Below, one piece after another: positions 28,953 through 38,945 of a stretch of DNA of 64,000 nt. This DNA comes from Roseburia intestinalis L1-82. Lineage in GTDB: Bacteria > Bacillota > Clostridia > Lachnospirales > Lachnospiraceae. Under the pieces are notes generated by a model. That model searched no databases, was not told the DNA's origin, and saw nothing but the letters and a program-made list of their open reading frames with translations. The translations under genes and the position numbers were made by a program. The stretch is taken from NCBI RefSeq assembly GCF_900537995.1, contig NZ_LR027880.1:2736001-2800000 (forward strand). The letters are read 5' to 3'. Position 1 is the first letter of the stretch. Every line of letters starts with the position of its first letter.

Positions 28953-29321
28953 CTACTTAAACATCTCTGCAAACAATCCCTTAAATAGCTTTAACTCATC
29001 CTTATCCAGCTCGATTGCAAATTCATTGTCGATTGCCTGTTTTTCGCATTTATCCTTTTTCTTTGCAATCTTACGCACCACACGAAGAAGCACATAGCAC
29101 TCCTTTGACTTTGCCATGCTCTGTTTAAATGTCAGCTCATCCTCATCGACTGACTTCTGTGTCTGATAGATAATCTCTTTTAACTTATCATTAATACCAT
29201 CTACTTCCTCAATGGAAATAATAACGGATGCCTTAGAAGCACCCGATCTGTCCCACTCCTTATGAAGTTCCTTTACTAAAAACTCCATGTTCTTAATTAC
29301 TGTTGTTGAATCACTTGTCAT
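28953..29321 (-). CDS. Hypothetical ICE protein
   Basis: 122 residues, helical, Lys/Glu-rich, no membrane segment. The text KECYVLLRVVRKIAKKKDKCEK and the end LKLFKGLFAEMFK are not assigned to a family I know. It overlaps the PcfM-like gene by 4 bp and precedes the methylase-helicase by 14 bp, so it is in the conjugation operon. Confidence 0.6.
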   Translation of the reverse strand: MTSDSTTVIKNMEFLVKELHKEWDRSGASKASVIISIEEVDGINDKLKEIIYQTQKSVDEDELTFKQSMAKSKECYVLLRVVRKIAKKKDKCEKQAIDNEFAIELDKDELKLFKGLFAEMFK

Positions 29322-29536
29322 CTTGCTCTTCCTCCGTTTTCTTTTAATGAAGAAGGGAGCTGACTTTCGCTGATAGGTGCAAAATCAACTCCCTTCATGT
29401 CCTCTGCTCCAAGGACTATCTGCTCTGCATAATACATATCCATTGCCTTATTGATGGCATCGTCAAGCGACTCTGCCTTTACTTTCTGTACTCGTGAAAG
29501 CACTTCTTTTATCTCAACATCAAATTCCTGTTCCAT
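29318..29536 (-). CDS. DpnD/PcfM-like small ICE protein
   Basis: 72 residues; the first 50 (FDVEIKEVLSRVQKVKAESLDDAINKAMDMY) follow the DpnD/PcfM pattern, a small alpha/beta domain seen in conjugative plasmids and ICEs. Function of the family is poorly known. It overlaps the following gene by 4 bp. Confidence 0.7.
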   Translation of the reverse strand: MEQEFDVEIKEVLSRVQKVKAESLDDAINKAMDMYYAEQIVLGAEDMKGVDFAPISESQLPSSLKENGGRAR

Positions 29537-29563
29537 ATGATATCGCCTCCTGTAAAAATCTCA

Positions 29564-30460
29564 TCACCGGCTCTTTTCTTCCTTTACCTGTCTTTCCTTA
29601 AAGCCTTCATCGTACTTTCCATCTTCCAGCCTGTCGTAAAAACAGTCCTCTTCAATCGTTCCAAAATCCTCATACATCTGGTGAAGGAAGTCATTCTGCA
29701 GCTTCTTTGGTACATCATCATCCTTTGACATATCCTGATAAAAATAGAACTTCTGCTTTAGCTTTGCCCTGTAATCATAGATATCCTCTATCTTTTCCGG
29801 TGTGCCATACTCCCTCTTGTATGCCTTGAAATTCGTGGTTGAGAGTGTGGAACCAAGATAAATGCCATGCTCCCACGATACTCCGATTGTGGTATTGTCC
29901 TTTGTAGGCTTCTCATCCTTCGGATAACGCTTATACTCTGTCGCACCAAGGGCGATTGTAAGAGAACCTGACTTCATATCCATCACCACGAGATTCCTTG
30001 GTGATAATGCTTCAAGCACCATGTAATCATGGTCATTGAAATTATGAAATGTCTGTCCCCTTTCAAATGAGCGGTTCTCCATTTCATAATGCAGGTTAAA
30101 ATCATCCACCCAGCCCTTATCGGTCATTCCAATCTCCTTAAGCTTTGCAACACATTCAGAAGAACTGGCTTCTTTATCAAACCGAAATTCTTTGGAATCG
30201 TTATAAAACCCCTGAAGAAAATGTCCCAGCTGAATATCATCCAGACAGAATCTCGCAGATAAAGTTACATTTGCTGCCCTGTAATACTCTGCGAAGTTTT
30301 CTGCTTCACCAAGTGTTCTTCCAAGCTGCAACAAATTATCTGCAAGCTCTGACATGTCATCAACTGCTATAAAACTCTTATAATCATCCAGAGTCATCAG
30401 CATATTTGTCTCTGTTCCCCTGTCGTTTTCTGTTACCAGTATCATATCTTTTAAATCCAT
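29564..30460 (-). CDS. Hypothetical ICE protein, DUF4316-like
   Basis: 298 residues from the ATG at 30460 (TGGAGGTAAGA before it). It starts DLKDMILVTENDRGTETNML, soluble and acidic, with the block GVSWEHGIYLGSTLSTTNFK in the middle and a charged end. Similar proteins sit between the NlpC/P60 hydrolase and the methylase-helicase in related ICEs; the DUF4316 label is from memory and uncertain. Function unknown. Confidence 0.6.
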   Translation of the reverse strand: MDLKDMILVTENDRGTETNMLMTLDDYKSFIAVDDMSELADNLLQLGRTLGEAENFAEYYRAANVTLSARFCLDDIQLGHFLQGFYNDSKEFRFDKEASSSECVAKLKEIGMTDKGWVDDFNLHYEMENRSFERGQTFHNFNDHDYMVLEALSPRNLVVMDMKSGSLTIALGATEYKRYPKDEKPTKDNTTIGVSWEHGIYLGSTLSTTNFKAYKREYGTPEKIEDIYDYRAKLKQKFYFYQDMSKDDDVPKKLQNDFLHQMYEDFGTIEEDCFYDRLEDGKYDEGFKERQVKEEKSR

Positions 30461-30726
30461 TCTTACCTCCAGTCTCAGAGAGGGACTATGCCCTCTCTGC
30501 AAATTTCCTGTTATGGTCTTCCTATCACAACAATCTTTCCTGTGCTTGCCACATCTCTGTAGACCACACCAAGACTTTCATTAAGTGCCTCTACCACCTT
30601 GCCATTTCCGACATATACTGCCACATGGCTGATGTTCTTATATCTTCCGTTGCTTGTAAAACTGTAGAAAATAAGGTCTCCCGGCTGTAACTCATCAAAG
30701 GAGACTGTTGGATTGTCAACACTTTT

Positions 30727-31560
30727 TCAGACAAATTTTTTTAGGTTATTTTTCCGATATTGTACAGGCGTTTGATACCCTAAGGAAGAATGTATGCGGT
30801 GATGATTATACCAGTTTACATAATCCCATAGTTTTATCTTCAGTTCTTCCTGCGTATGGAATGTTTCATTCCATACAAATTCTGTTTTTATAATCTTGAA
30901 CGTAGCTTCTGCCACTGCATTGTCATAAGGACATCCCTTATGGCTCAGGGAGCGTTCCATATGGAACGTTTCTAACAGTTCTTCAATTGTCTCGTTTTTA
31001 AATTCATTTCCACGGTCTGTGTGGAAAATATGGATTTCCGACAGATTTCCGTCTACTTTCATAAATGCCTGTTTTACAAGTTCTGCTGTTTTATGTTCTC
31101 CTGCACTGTATCCAATAATCTCCCTGTTAAAAAGATCAATCAGTACACAAATATAATTCCAGCGGTTTCCTACCCTTACGTAGGTCAAATCACTTACCAC
31201 TACATTGCGGTATGGCTGGTTTTGAAATTGTCGGTTCAACACATTCTCTACTTTTGATTCATTACATCTGTCTTTTTGCGGTTTAAACTGTGCTGTAGTA
31301 TAGCTTGATACCAGACCTTCCTGTTTCATAATCCGTCCAATCCTGCGTCTTGATACCTGTTTCCCGCAATCAGCCAGTTCTTTCTTGATCTTTCGTGTAC
31401 CATAATGGTTCCGGCTTTTTCTAAAAATTTCCTGAATGTCTGCAGTGAGTTCTGATTCATCTTTTTTTGCTGCTGCTTCATAATAATAGGTGCTTCTGTT
31501 TACCTGTAGGACGCGACACATTGCTGATACAGAGTATTTGTGGGCATTTGCTTTAATCAC
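30727..31560 (-). CDS. IS3-family transposase OrfB, copy 3
   Basis: 277 residues with an intact DDE triad, identical to copies 2 and 4 in protein. Likely active. Confidence 0.92.
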   Translation of the reverse strand: MIKANAHKYSVSAMCRVLQVNRSTYYYEAAAKKDESELTADIQEIFRKSRNHYGTRKIKKELADCGKQVSRRRIGRIMKQEGLVSSYTTAQFKPQKDRCNESKVENVLNRQFQNQPYRNVVVSDLTYVRVGNRWNYICVLIDLFNREIIGYSAGEHKTAELVKQAFMKVDGNLSEIHIFHTDRGNEFKNETIEELLETFHMERSLSHKGCPYDNAVAEATFKIIKTEFVWNETFHTQEELKIKLWDYVNWYNHHRIHSSLGYQTPVQYRKNNLKKFV

Positions 31561-31562
31561 AT

Positions 31563-31859
31563 TTACTTTCGTCCTAAGATCAGCGCCGCTTGTTTTAAAA
31601 TATCATTTTCCATTCTTAACTGCTGGTTTTCTTTCCGAAGCCGGATCAGTTCTTCCTGCTCCGGAGTCCGGTTATCTTTTTCATGGAAAGAACCGGAATT
31701 GGATGCCTGCTTTACCCACTTGTCAAACAGGGAAGTAGCAATGTCATATTCACGGCAGATATCACATCTGCGTTTGCCGGAACGATATAGTTCCACCAGT
31801 TGCTGTTTAAATTCATCTGTATATTTGCGAGGTTTTCGTCGTTGTTTTTGTTCGGTCAT
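31563..31859 (-). CDS. IS3-family transposase OrfA, copy 3
   Basis: 98-residue HTH protein identical to the other copies, in the +1 frame relative to OrfB. Confidence 0.92.
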   Translation of the reverse strand: MTEQKQRRKPRKYTDEFKQQLVELYRSGKRRCDICREYDIATSLFDKWVKQASNSGSFHEKDNRTPEQEELIRLRKENQQLRMENDILKQAALILGRK

Positions 31860-33758
31860 AAAGAGTGCTCCTTCGTGTATTTATTATAGATTATATGACC
31901 TTAAAAAATCTGTCCAGTTAATTGTAACCTATCCATGTCTTTCCGGCTTCATCCAGTCCCTGTGCCTCCGCTGCCGCTGTGGTTGCACCGCCGTAACTAA
32001 TATCCACACCTGCATCCTTCCATGAATAATAGGCTAAGGAGCTGCAGTCATAATAGTTACCGCTATCTCTTAAATCTTGACTATAAGGAAAGCCAACTCT
32101 GTGAAGTGCATAGGAGCAGACTGTTTTCTGCCTGCTGTCTGTAATTCCACTAAGGATGGCATTGATTTCATCCTCAGTCATGGAGCTTACTCCCGGACTT
32201 CCGCCTCCGCCGCCACTTCCGCTTCCGGCATATCCAAGCTGTCCCATAAACTCCGGACTCATGATCTGCTCAAGCATTTCCACCTGATCAGAATTAAATC
32301 CATAGACCGAAATCATATCTCTGTACGATTTCAGTGTGACATTCACATACAGAACCGACTTCGTGACAGTAGTTACATTACCGTCTGCATCTGTTTCTTC
32401 CACATCCTTTGTTCCTGTGCTTGTGGTGTATGAACACATATCATTTACTACTGCCTGCAGCCAGCCTTTTGAAATGTCATTCATGACTGTTGCAGTATCT
32501 CCGATACCATGCTTGACCATATAGACTGCCATGATGTCATAGTAATTGCTTGGGTTTTCTTCCATACCTTCATAATCCACATATACAAGCTCTCCAAGGT
32601 CATATCCGGTATGCTCATTCACTTTCGTATTCACATCCCGGTTAAACTCCTGCACATAAGCACTCGTTACTGTCTGCACGGTATCTCCTGATTCAAGTGG
32701 TGGCAGAAATAAAGCAAATGGAGAATTGTAAAGGATTGCTATCACCGCTATAACCGGAACCGCAATCATGGCAACTACAAGAACAAGTAATAAAAGCACC
32801 AATCCGATAATCGGTGCAGCTGCCTTTACCCAGGTAATCGCTTTTCGCACAATCAGATCCTTTACCAGTTTTGCCACGCTGTCTGTCTGATTCTCCTGTG
32901 CTTTCATCTTATCCAGAAAGAATTTTATCTTCCTGCTCCGGTTGGTCATCTTTTCATCCTTGACCTCTATGGACACACCTGCAGCATATCCGGCTGCCAT
33001 GCCGATTGCAGTACCAACTCCCGGTGCAACCGCTGTTCCTGCCGCGGTAGCAGCTGCCTTTGTCGCAGTTTTTGTTGCAACCTTGGCAGTTGTCTTGGCT
33101 GTTTCTTTTGCCGTCTCTTTAGCTACCGTCTTGGCTGTATCTTTGACAGCTTTCTTTGCTGTCTTTTTTGCCAGCTTCTTTCCTGCCTCTACCTTCTTGA
33201 TACGCTTCTTTGCCTCGGCTGCCGCCTTTTTCCTGAAAAGTGCTGCCCCCTTGGAAGCAGTTCCGGTAACAGGTTGGCTTGCTTCATATGCAAGATATGC
33301 TGCCTGCGATACCTCATACCCGCCTTCCACCTGCTCCGTTACTGCCCCGGCTGCAAGTACACCTGTTCTTCCTGCAATGTGAAGATTGGTGTTCTTGGTC
33401 TTGATGGAAGTTCCTGACTCTCTGATGTTACGCTTAAACCTAGAAAGACCTTTATCCTTAGCCTCCGATTGATGAATGGTACTCTTTCTATAAGTACGCT
33501 TTCCACCAGCACTTTTCTGAAGCATTAATTTTGCAGATGCTTTTTTATCCATTTCATTGGCTTTAGCATCATGCACTTTCGGACCTCTCTCTACTGTATA
33601 GATGTTGCTGCCTTTAATCTTGGCACCCTTTGGCTCGTGGGCATGAATCTTGGCTTTCTCCTTGGTGTGAATGACCATAGGCTTATCATCCACCTTTTTT
33701 ATCTTCAATGTTCTCACCTTCTTTCTACATCCATTACCCAAAAATGGGTAAAAAAATA

Positions 33759-33790
33759 GCCATCTGGATGATTAGTCCAAATGGCTTATG
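33759..33790 (-). terminator. Terminator of the PBECR4-type gene
   Basis: On the minus strand AGCCATTTGGA pairs with TCCAGATGGCT across a short loop, followed by ATTTTTTTACCC. It isolates the cargo gene from the NlpC/P60 gene downstream. Confidence 0.85.
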
Positions 33791-33797
33791 TAAAAAT

Positions 33798-34367
33798 CTA
33801 TTTAATTCTATTGTAAAGAACTGTCTCTATTCTGGTTGATAAATCAATCTTTTTCTTATAAAGAAGTGTCCACGATGCTTGATTTTTTGAATAATCCATC
33901 TTTTCCTCTGGAAAAAATGAACGACAGAAATAATTATCTCCTTCATCATTAGATAAAAACAAAAATAGATTCCTGCTCTCCACGTTGTTTTCCATAAGAT
34001 AATCAGCCTCAATCATTGAATACATATTTGCTTTCTTATTATACTTAAACACAGTATCATTACTATCAATCATTTGTTCAAGCAATGGCAGGAAATGAAC
34101 TCTTTGCTCTATCTTATTATAAAAATCTGATGACTCTATTTTTTCAATTGTAATTGTTCCATCTGCTATCTCATCAAATACTCTGCCTCTGTCTCGGCTC
34201 AATTCAGGTCTGTCTACCAGATATTGTAATCCCATAAGATGAAAACAATCTTTTTTATCAAATGAAATTCTTAATGTAACTGAAACACCTTTTCTCCCTA
34301 GTACAAGCTCATATTCGGTTGATAATAGCGGAATAAATGCATTTATGCAATCTAAAACATTCCTCAT
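33798..34367 (-). CDS. PBECR4-like domain protein (BECR-fold RNase candidate)
   Basis: 189 residues, start with TGGAGAACTGTA before the ATG. The text FDKKDCFHLMGLQYLVDRPEL, IEQRVHFLPLLEQMIDS, NLFLFLSNDEGD-NYFCRSFFPEEK and SWTLLYKKKI is what I recall for PBECR4 (phage Barnase-EndoU-ColicinE5/D-RelE-like nuclease 4) proteins. The conserved His, Arg and Ser/Thr residues could form a ribonuclease site. It is more AT-rich than the conjugation genes around it and has its own promoter, leader RNA and terminator. It looks like an independent cargo cassette; toxin or host-interaction function is inferred. Confidence 0.7.
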   Translation of the reverse strand: MRNVLDCINAFIPLLSTEYELVLGRKGVSVTLRISFDKKDCFHLMGLQYLVDRPELSRDRGRVFDEIADGTITIEKIESSDFYNKIEQRVHFLPLLEQMIDSNDTVFKYNKKANMYSMIEADYLMENNVESRNLFLFLSNDEGDNYFCRSFFPEEKMDYSKNQASWTLLYKKKIDLSTRIETVLYNRIK

Positions 34368-34394
34368 TACAGTTCTCCACTACATCCTTAGATT

Positions 34395-34557
34395 AAGAAA
34401 GGCTCTGCATAAGCAGAGCCCTTCTAACATTTTCTTTCGAGGATTAACCTCTAGCCAGATTGTGGTAAATGTCAAACCCTTATAAAGCTCATAAGGCACT
34501 GCTCTCTGGCACAACACCTTACTTTGCCGCTTGGCAGACACTCAAGTTGCCTGTCTT
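34395..34557 (-). ncRNA. Structured leader RNA ending in an intrinsic terminator, upstream of PBECR4-type gene
   Basis: From the predicted start near 34557 the minus strand reads about 160 nt with several short helices: TGCC-aagc-GGCA, CCTTAT-(7)-ATAAGG nested inside CCAGA...TCTGG, GAGG-ttaat-CCTC, and finally the terminator arms GGGCTCTGC/GCAGAGCCT (34401-34420) with TTTCTTAAT. No long ORF. The nuclease-like gene begins 33 nt after the terminator. It could be an attenuator, a riboswitch or the RNA antitoxin of a type III-like pair; I do not recognise a known RNA family, and I see no tandem repeats. Confidence 0.6.
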
Positions 34558-34564
34558 TAATATT

Positions 34565-34593
34565 ATATTACCTGTCATATGAAAATATGTCAA
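34565..34593 (-). promoter_or_regulatory. Near-consensus promoter of the leader RNA/PBECR4 cassette
   Basis: TTGACA (34588-34593 on the minus strand), 17-bp spacer and TAATAT (34565-34570). One of the best sigma-A promoters in the ICE, and internal to the conjugation gene block. Confidence 0.8.
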
Positions 34594-35511
34594 TCCAAAA
34601 TTCATGACTTCATAAAGAATTAACATTTTTCATTTGCATGCTTTTTCATCTCAATTATCTCGTGAATGTTGGTATTGTACAGCTTATACAAATCCGTATC
34701 CTTACTTATCTGATTATCAAACGGAATCACCACAGAACCACACTTGATAAGTCCCATTCCAGATGCAGTATTGGTTACAAATCTAAGCTGTGCCTCTGAT
34801 ACTCCGATAACCTCCGCCATCTTGGAACTGTCTGTATTCGCCTGCTTTAAAAGTGCCACAAACTCAGAGTTTGCAAGCATTGTGGTTGCTGTGTAATTCT
34901 GCAACAGATCGACTACATTTTGCGTGATACCGGTACAAAGACCTCCCTGTTTTCTCACTTTCTTCCAGAGCTGCTGCAGATATTTTGCAGAATACTCGGA
35001 ATTAAGTAAGACATGGAACTCATCAATATAGAGCCATGTTGCCTTGCCTCTCTTACCATTCTCAACAATCCTGTTCTGAATGGACTCCATCATGACAAGC
35101 ATTGTGATAGGACTAAGCTCTGTACCTAAGTCCCTGATGCCATATACTGTGAATCTGTTATCCACATCCACATTTGTCTGATGGTTGAAGATGTTAAGTG
35201 AACCATTTACAAAAAGCTCCAATGACAATGCAATGTCCTTTGCCTCGTCCTCCGGCTGTGCCATAAGGATATCGTAAAAGTCACTCATTACAGGGATATA
35301 CTTCTCTTTGCTCCTTGCAATGTCGATATACAGCTTTCTCACACAGCGGTCAATGATTGACTTCTGTCTTGAATTTAAACTGTCTCCGATACACTGCTCA
35401 CAAAGTCCAAGCATAAACTCGCCTTTTTCTCTTACTGGATAGGTTACAATTAACTGGACAGATTTTTTAAGGTCATATAATCTATAATAAATACACGAAG
35501 GAGCACTCTTT

Positions 35512-35808
35512 ATGACCGAACAAAAACAACGACGAAAACCTCGCAAATATACAGATGAATTTAAACAGCAACTGGTGGAACTATATCGTTCCGGCAAACG
35601 CAGATGTGATATCTGCCGTGAATATGACATTGCTACTTCCCTGTTTGACAAGTGGGTAAAGCAGGCATCCAATTCCGGTTCTTTCCATGAAAAAGATAAC
35701 CGGACTCCGGAGCAGGAAGAACTGATCCGGCTTCGGAAAGAAAACCAGCAGTTAAGAATGGAAAATGATATTTTAAAACAAGCGGCGCTGATCTTAGGAC
35801 GAAAGTAA
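35512..35808 (+). CDS. IS3-family transposase OrfA, copy 4
   Basis: 98-residue HTH protein identical to the other copies; RBS GAAGGAGCACTCTTT. The slippery T_TTA_AAA heptamer lies at 35772-35778. Confidence 0.92.
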   Translation: MTEQKQRRKPRKYTDEFKQQLVELYRSGKRRCDICREYDIATSLFDKWVKQASNSGSFHEKDNRTPEQEELIRLRKENQQLRMENDILKQAALILGRK

Positions 35809-35810
35809 AT

Positions 35811-36644
35811 GTGATTAAAGCAAATGCCCACAAATACTCTGTATCAGCAATGTGTCGCGTCCTACAGGTAAACAGAAGCACCTATTATTATGAAGCAGCA
35901 GCAAAAAAAGATGAATCAGAACTCACTGCAGACATTCAGGAAATTTTTAGAAAAAGCCGGAACCATTATGGTACACGAAAGATCAAGAAAGAACTGGCTG
36001 ATTGCGGGAAACAGGTATCAAGACGCAGGATTGGACGGATTATGAAACAGGAAGGTCTGGTATCAAGCTATACTACAGCACAGTTTAAACCGCAAAAAGA
36101 CAGATGTAATGAATCAAAAGTAGAGAATGTGTTGAACCGACAATTTCAAAACCAGCCATACCGCAATGTAGTGGTAAGTGATTTGACCTACGTAAGGGTA
36201 GGAAACCGCTGGAATTATATTTGTGTACTGATTGATCTTTTTAACAGGGAGATTATTGGATACAGTGCAGGAGAACATAAAACAGCAGAACTTGTAAAAC
36301 AGGCATTTATGAAAGTAGACGGAAATCTGTCGGAAATCCATATTTTCCACACAGACCGTGGAAATGAATTTAAAAACGAGACAATTGAAGAACTGTTAGA
36401 AACGTTCCATATGGAACGCTCCCTGAGCCATAAGGGATGTCCTTATGACAATGCAGTGGCAGAAGCTACGTTCAAGATTATAAAAACAGAATTTGTATGG
36501 AATGAAACATTCCATACGCAGGAAGAACTGAAGATAAAACTATGGGATTATGTAAACTGGTATAATCATCACCGCATACATTCTTCCTTAGGGTATCAAA
36601 CGCCTGTACAATATCGGAAAAATAACCTAAAAAAATTTGTCTGA
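35811..36644 (+). CDS. IS3-family transposase OrfB, copy 4
   Basis: 277 residues, DDE core intact, -1 frame relative to OrfA. Likely active. Confidence 0.92.
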   Translation: MIKANAHKYSVSAMCRVLQVNRSTYYYEAAAKKDESELTADIQEIFRKSRNHYGTRKIKKELADCGKQVSRRRIGRIMKQEGLVSSYTTAQFKPQKDRCNESKVENVLNRQFQNQPYRNVVVSDLTYVRVGNRWNYICVLIDLFNREIIGYSAGEHKTAELVKQAFMKVDGNLSEIHIFHTDRGNEFKNETIEELLETFHMERSLSHKGCPYDNAVAEATFKIIKTEFVWNETFHTQEELKIKLWDYVNWYNHHRIHSSLGYQTPVQYRKNNLKKFV

Positions 36645-38420
36645 AAAAGTGTTGACAATCCATACCATTCCCTTTGAATCATTCGGGTCAAGGCTCCACA
36701 CATCCATCTCCAGCGGATTCACATAGTTATCCGTGTAAGTAGACATATTTACTACAGTTCCGCCATAAGTCTCAGCAATATCAAAGTATTCGTTCATTGG
36801 ATCTATGACGATTATCTCATCATCACCCGACAAGAATACGCTGCCCATCTCCATCTTGCAGAAGAAGGATTTACCGGAACCCGGCACACCAAATACAAAG
36901 CCATTTCCATTAATGAGCTTCTTTCTGTTGCCGATATTCACATTCTTGCTGATCTGGTTGATGCCATAATAGTTTCCTGTGCTGTCATTTAATTCCTGCA
37001 CATTAAATGGCATAAGCACCGCAAGTGACTGGGTAAGAAGTGTACGCATTGTCTCCACCTGTCTTACACCAATCGGAAGTGCTGTGTTGAGTGCTTCCCT
37101 CTGCTTTAAGTAGTGTGTATCAATCGTGCAACTGTTACGCTTTCCGATAGTCTCCACAGTCTCACATACACTCTCAAGCTCCTTCTTGCTTTCTGCCATA
37201 AGAATAATGGTTACTCCCACAAAGAAAAGGCACTGGTCATTCTCACGGACATCATCCATGATTTCCTCAATCTCCTTTTTCTCCGTTCTCTTGGCATATG
37301 AGATTTCCGTAGAAAAATCGTTATTCTTATTACGGACTCTCTGCTGCTTAATGATATCCGACTCAATACCAAGGTATTTCTTCTGAAGCACCTTTGTGGT
37401 CAGATCCTTTGGTACGGGCACCACATCAATGCTCGTGATGGAATGAACCGGAAGGGAAGTAATCTCATTGATGAATCTGTCTGACAAACTGCTCGGATAC
37501 TTTTTGATAAAAAGTGCCTTGCAGAATTTACTCTCATCCTCAAAATGGTCCGGGAAATATTTCACCATTCCATTACATAGATCATTTCTAAAATCTGGCC
37601 CGACCTTCTTAGCCTTTTTGATATCAAAATCAAAACTGCCCTCATCTCCAAGATGATAATAGTCATAGAGCACTTTCAGTCTCTCATTTCCATTAAGTGG
37701 TACAATGTCTGCACCAAGCTCAATGAAAGCCTTGTGTATCGTTGCCTCAAGGGTTGCAAACTGTGCCTTTGCCTCCTCAAAGTTCTTTCTCTCAATCGTG
37801 ATCGTCAGGTATCTCTCCTGCTCAATCCCCTGTCTGCCCTCAATAATCTTCTCCTCAATGATGTCATTATAGATTCTTCTGTAATTATTGAAGCCATCAT
37901 TTTTCTCAGCAATCAGAACCTTATCACGGAGGTCATCCATATTTTTGTTCTTATTGTTGATCGTAATCTTATAATTACAGTCCAGCGAATTTAAGAACTT
38001 GCAGTATCTTTCAAATATGCCAATCTGCTCATCCTCCGTTGCTGTCGTGTAATTGATGTCCTGAAAGCGGTAGCATTTGGAATACTTATTTTTGCTTACT
38101 TCAAAAATGCCGTTTTCAGCTACCGCCATAATCTCTATGGTTTCCTGAATGGATTTAGGTGTCTTATACAAAGGCTCACTCGCCTTCTTTAATAACTTAA
38201 ATCCGTCTGTAAATAAACCCATGTCTCTAACCTCGCTTTCTTTTTTATCATGAATGCTTGCATTCATGCTGCGAAATGCACATCATGCAATGCATGATTT
38301 TCCTCTGTGCATTTCTGCAATCCTGCGGAGCATCTGCTCTGATTTTTCAGAGCACTGAAGCCCGCCGGGAACTTCACCCTGCGGGCTGTGTTCCCGACCT
38401 TTCGGTCAGATACTTTTTAT

Positions 38421-38933
38421 CTAATGCATCGCCTTATATGCTGCAATGCCTGCTGCTGCCGCCACAATGACTGCAACAAGACCAAGCAGCATATTTCTTG
38501 TCTTTTTCTTCATCGCTTCAAACTCCTCCTGCTTCTTTACAGCCGAATCAGCTGTTACCGTCTCCGGTTCAGCCTTTCTGCCTTTCTTCTTTACCTGTTC
38601 ATTCTGTTCTGCTTCTAACTGCTTTATTGCAGGCTCTCCCTCAGTTGACACATAAGTAAGTGCCCTGTTTCCAAACATAAAATGCAGTTTCTTTCCCATA
38701 TACTCGTAGAAATTCATCCCGTTAAAGGAATAGAAACCACCAAGTGCAATCGGTGCCACACAGGGAATTGCCACATAAGCAGAACCCGTAAGACCGATAT
38801 ACTTGTAAAGAAGAAGGACGATACCGCCACCAACCACTACGCTTGCAATGGAAAATATAAGCTGCCTTGCAGTAAGTCCCATTGCAACCGATTCCTGATA
38901 GCGGTCAATATCCTTGTTTACTTCGATTACCAT
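38421..38933 (-). CDS. PrgI-like (VirB3-type) membrane protein
   Basis: 170 residues. Two membrane segments (about 24-44 and 48-68: LIFSIASVVVGGGIVLLLYKY and VAIPCVAPIALGGFYSF) follow VNKDIDRYQESVAMGLTARQ, the PrgI pattern. A third hydrophobic stretch is at the C-terminus after a charged linker. PrgI proteins lie next to virB4 and form the inner membrane part of the Gram-positive conjugation channel, as here. Confidence 0.85.
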   Translation of the reverse strand: MVIEVNKDIDRYQESVAMGLTARQLIFSIASVVVGGGIVLLLYKYIGLTGSAYVAIPCVAPIALGGFYSFNGMNFYEYMGKKLHFMFGNRALTYVSTEGEPAIKQLEAEQNEQVKKKGRKAEPETVTADSAVKKQEEFEAMKKKTRNMLLGLVAVIVAAAAGIAAYKAMH

Positions 38934-38945
38934 TGTCCCTGCCTC

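Larger units (their letters stand above)
30709..31935 (-). mobile_element. IS3-family element, copy 3 (1227 bp)
   Basis: Same ends as the other copies, target duplication TGT (30706-30708 and 31936-31938). Same orientation as the disrupted NlpC/P60 gene. Confidence 0.95.
30511..33741 (-). pseudogene. NlpC/P60 cell-wall hydrolase of the T4SS, interrupted by IS copy 3
   Basis: Coding pieces 31936-33741 and 30511-30708; removing the IS and one TGT gives a 666-residue frame. Domains: a basic N-terminus (KIKKV...KPMVIHTKEKAKIHAHEPKG), a Lys/Ala repeat helix (about 170-250), one membrane segment (VLLLLVLVVAMIAVPVIAVI, about 310-330), a lysozyme-like or VirB8-like extracellular part, a Gly-rich linker and NlpC/P60 with catalytic Cys in YDCSSLAYYSW. 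The IS separates this Cys from the His region (NISHVAVYVGNGKVVE), so the hydrolase is inactive. A GTG or TTG start near 33720 is also possible. The gene opens the wall for conjugation. Confidence 0.88.
35436..36662 (+). mobile_element. IS3-family element, copy 4 (1227 bp)
   Basis: Same ends as the other copies, target duplication TAC (35433-35435 and 36663-36665). Opposite orientation to virB4. Confidence 0.95.
34620..38222 (-). pseudogene. virB4: VirB4-like conjugation ATPase, interrupted by IS copy 4
   Basis: Coding pieces 36663-38222 and 34620-35435; without the IS and one TAC the frame is 2373 nt, 790 residues, the normal VirB4/TraE size. The start MGLFTDGF at 38222 is chosen over an upstream ATG at 38267 that lacks an RBS. 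Walker A is GVPGSGKSFFCKME, before the IS; Walker B is ATWLYIDEFHVLLN, after it. The insertion therefore splits the ATPase and kills the motor that powers the type IV secretion system. No other frame damage is seen. Confidence 0.92.

Noticed and set aside
34620..35831. 403-aa ORF starting in IS copy 4
   Set aside because: The N-terminal third is antisense IS sequence; the real content is the C-terminal part of VirB4.
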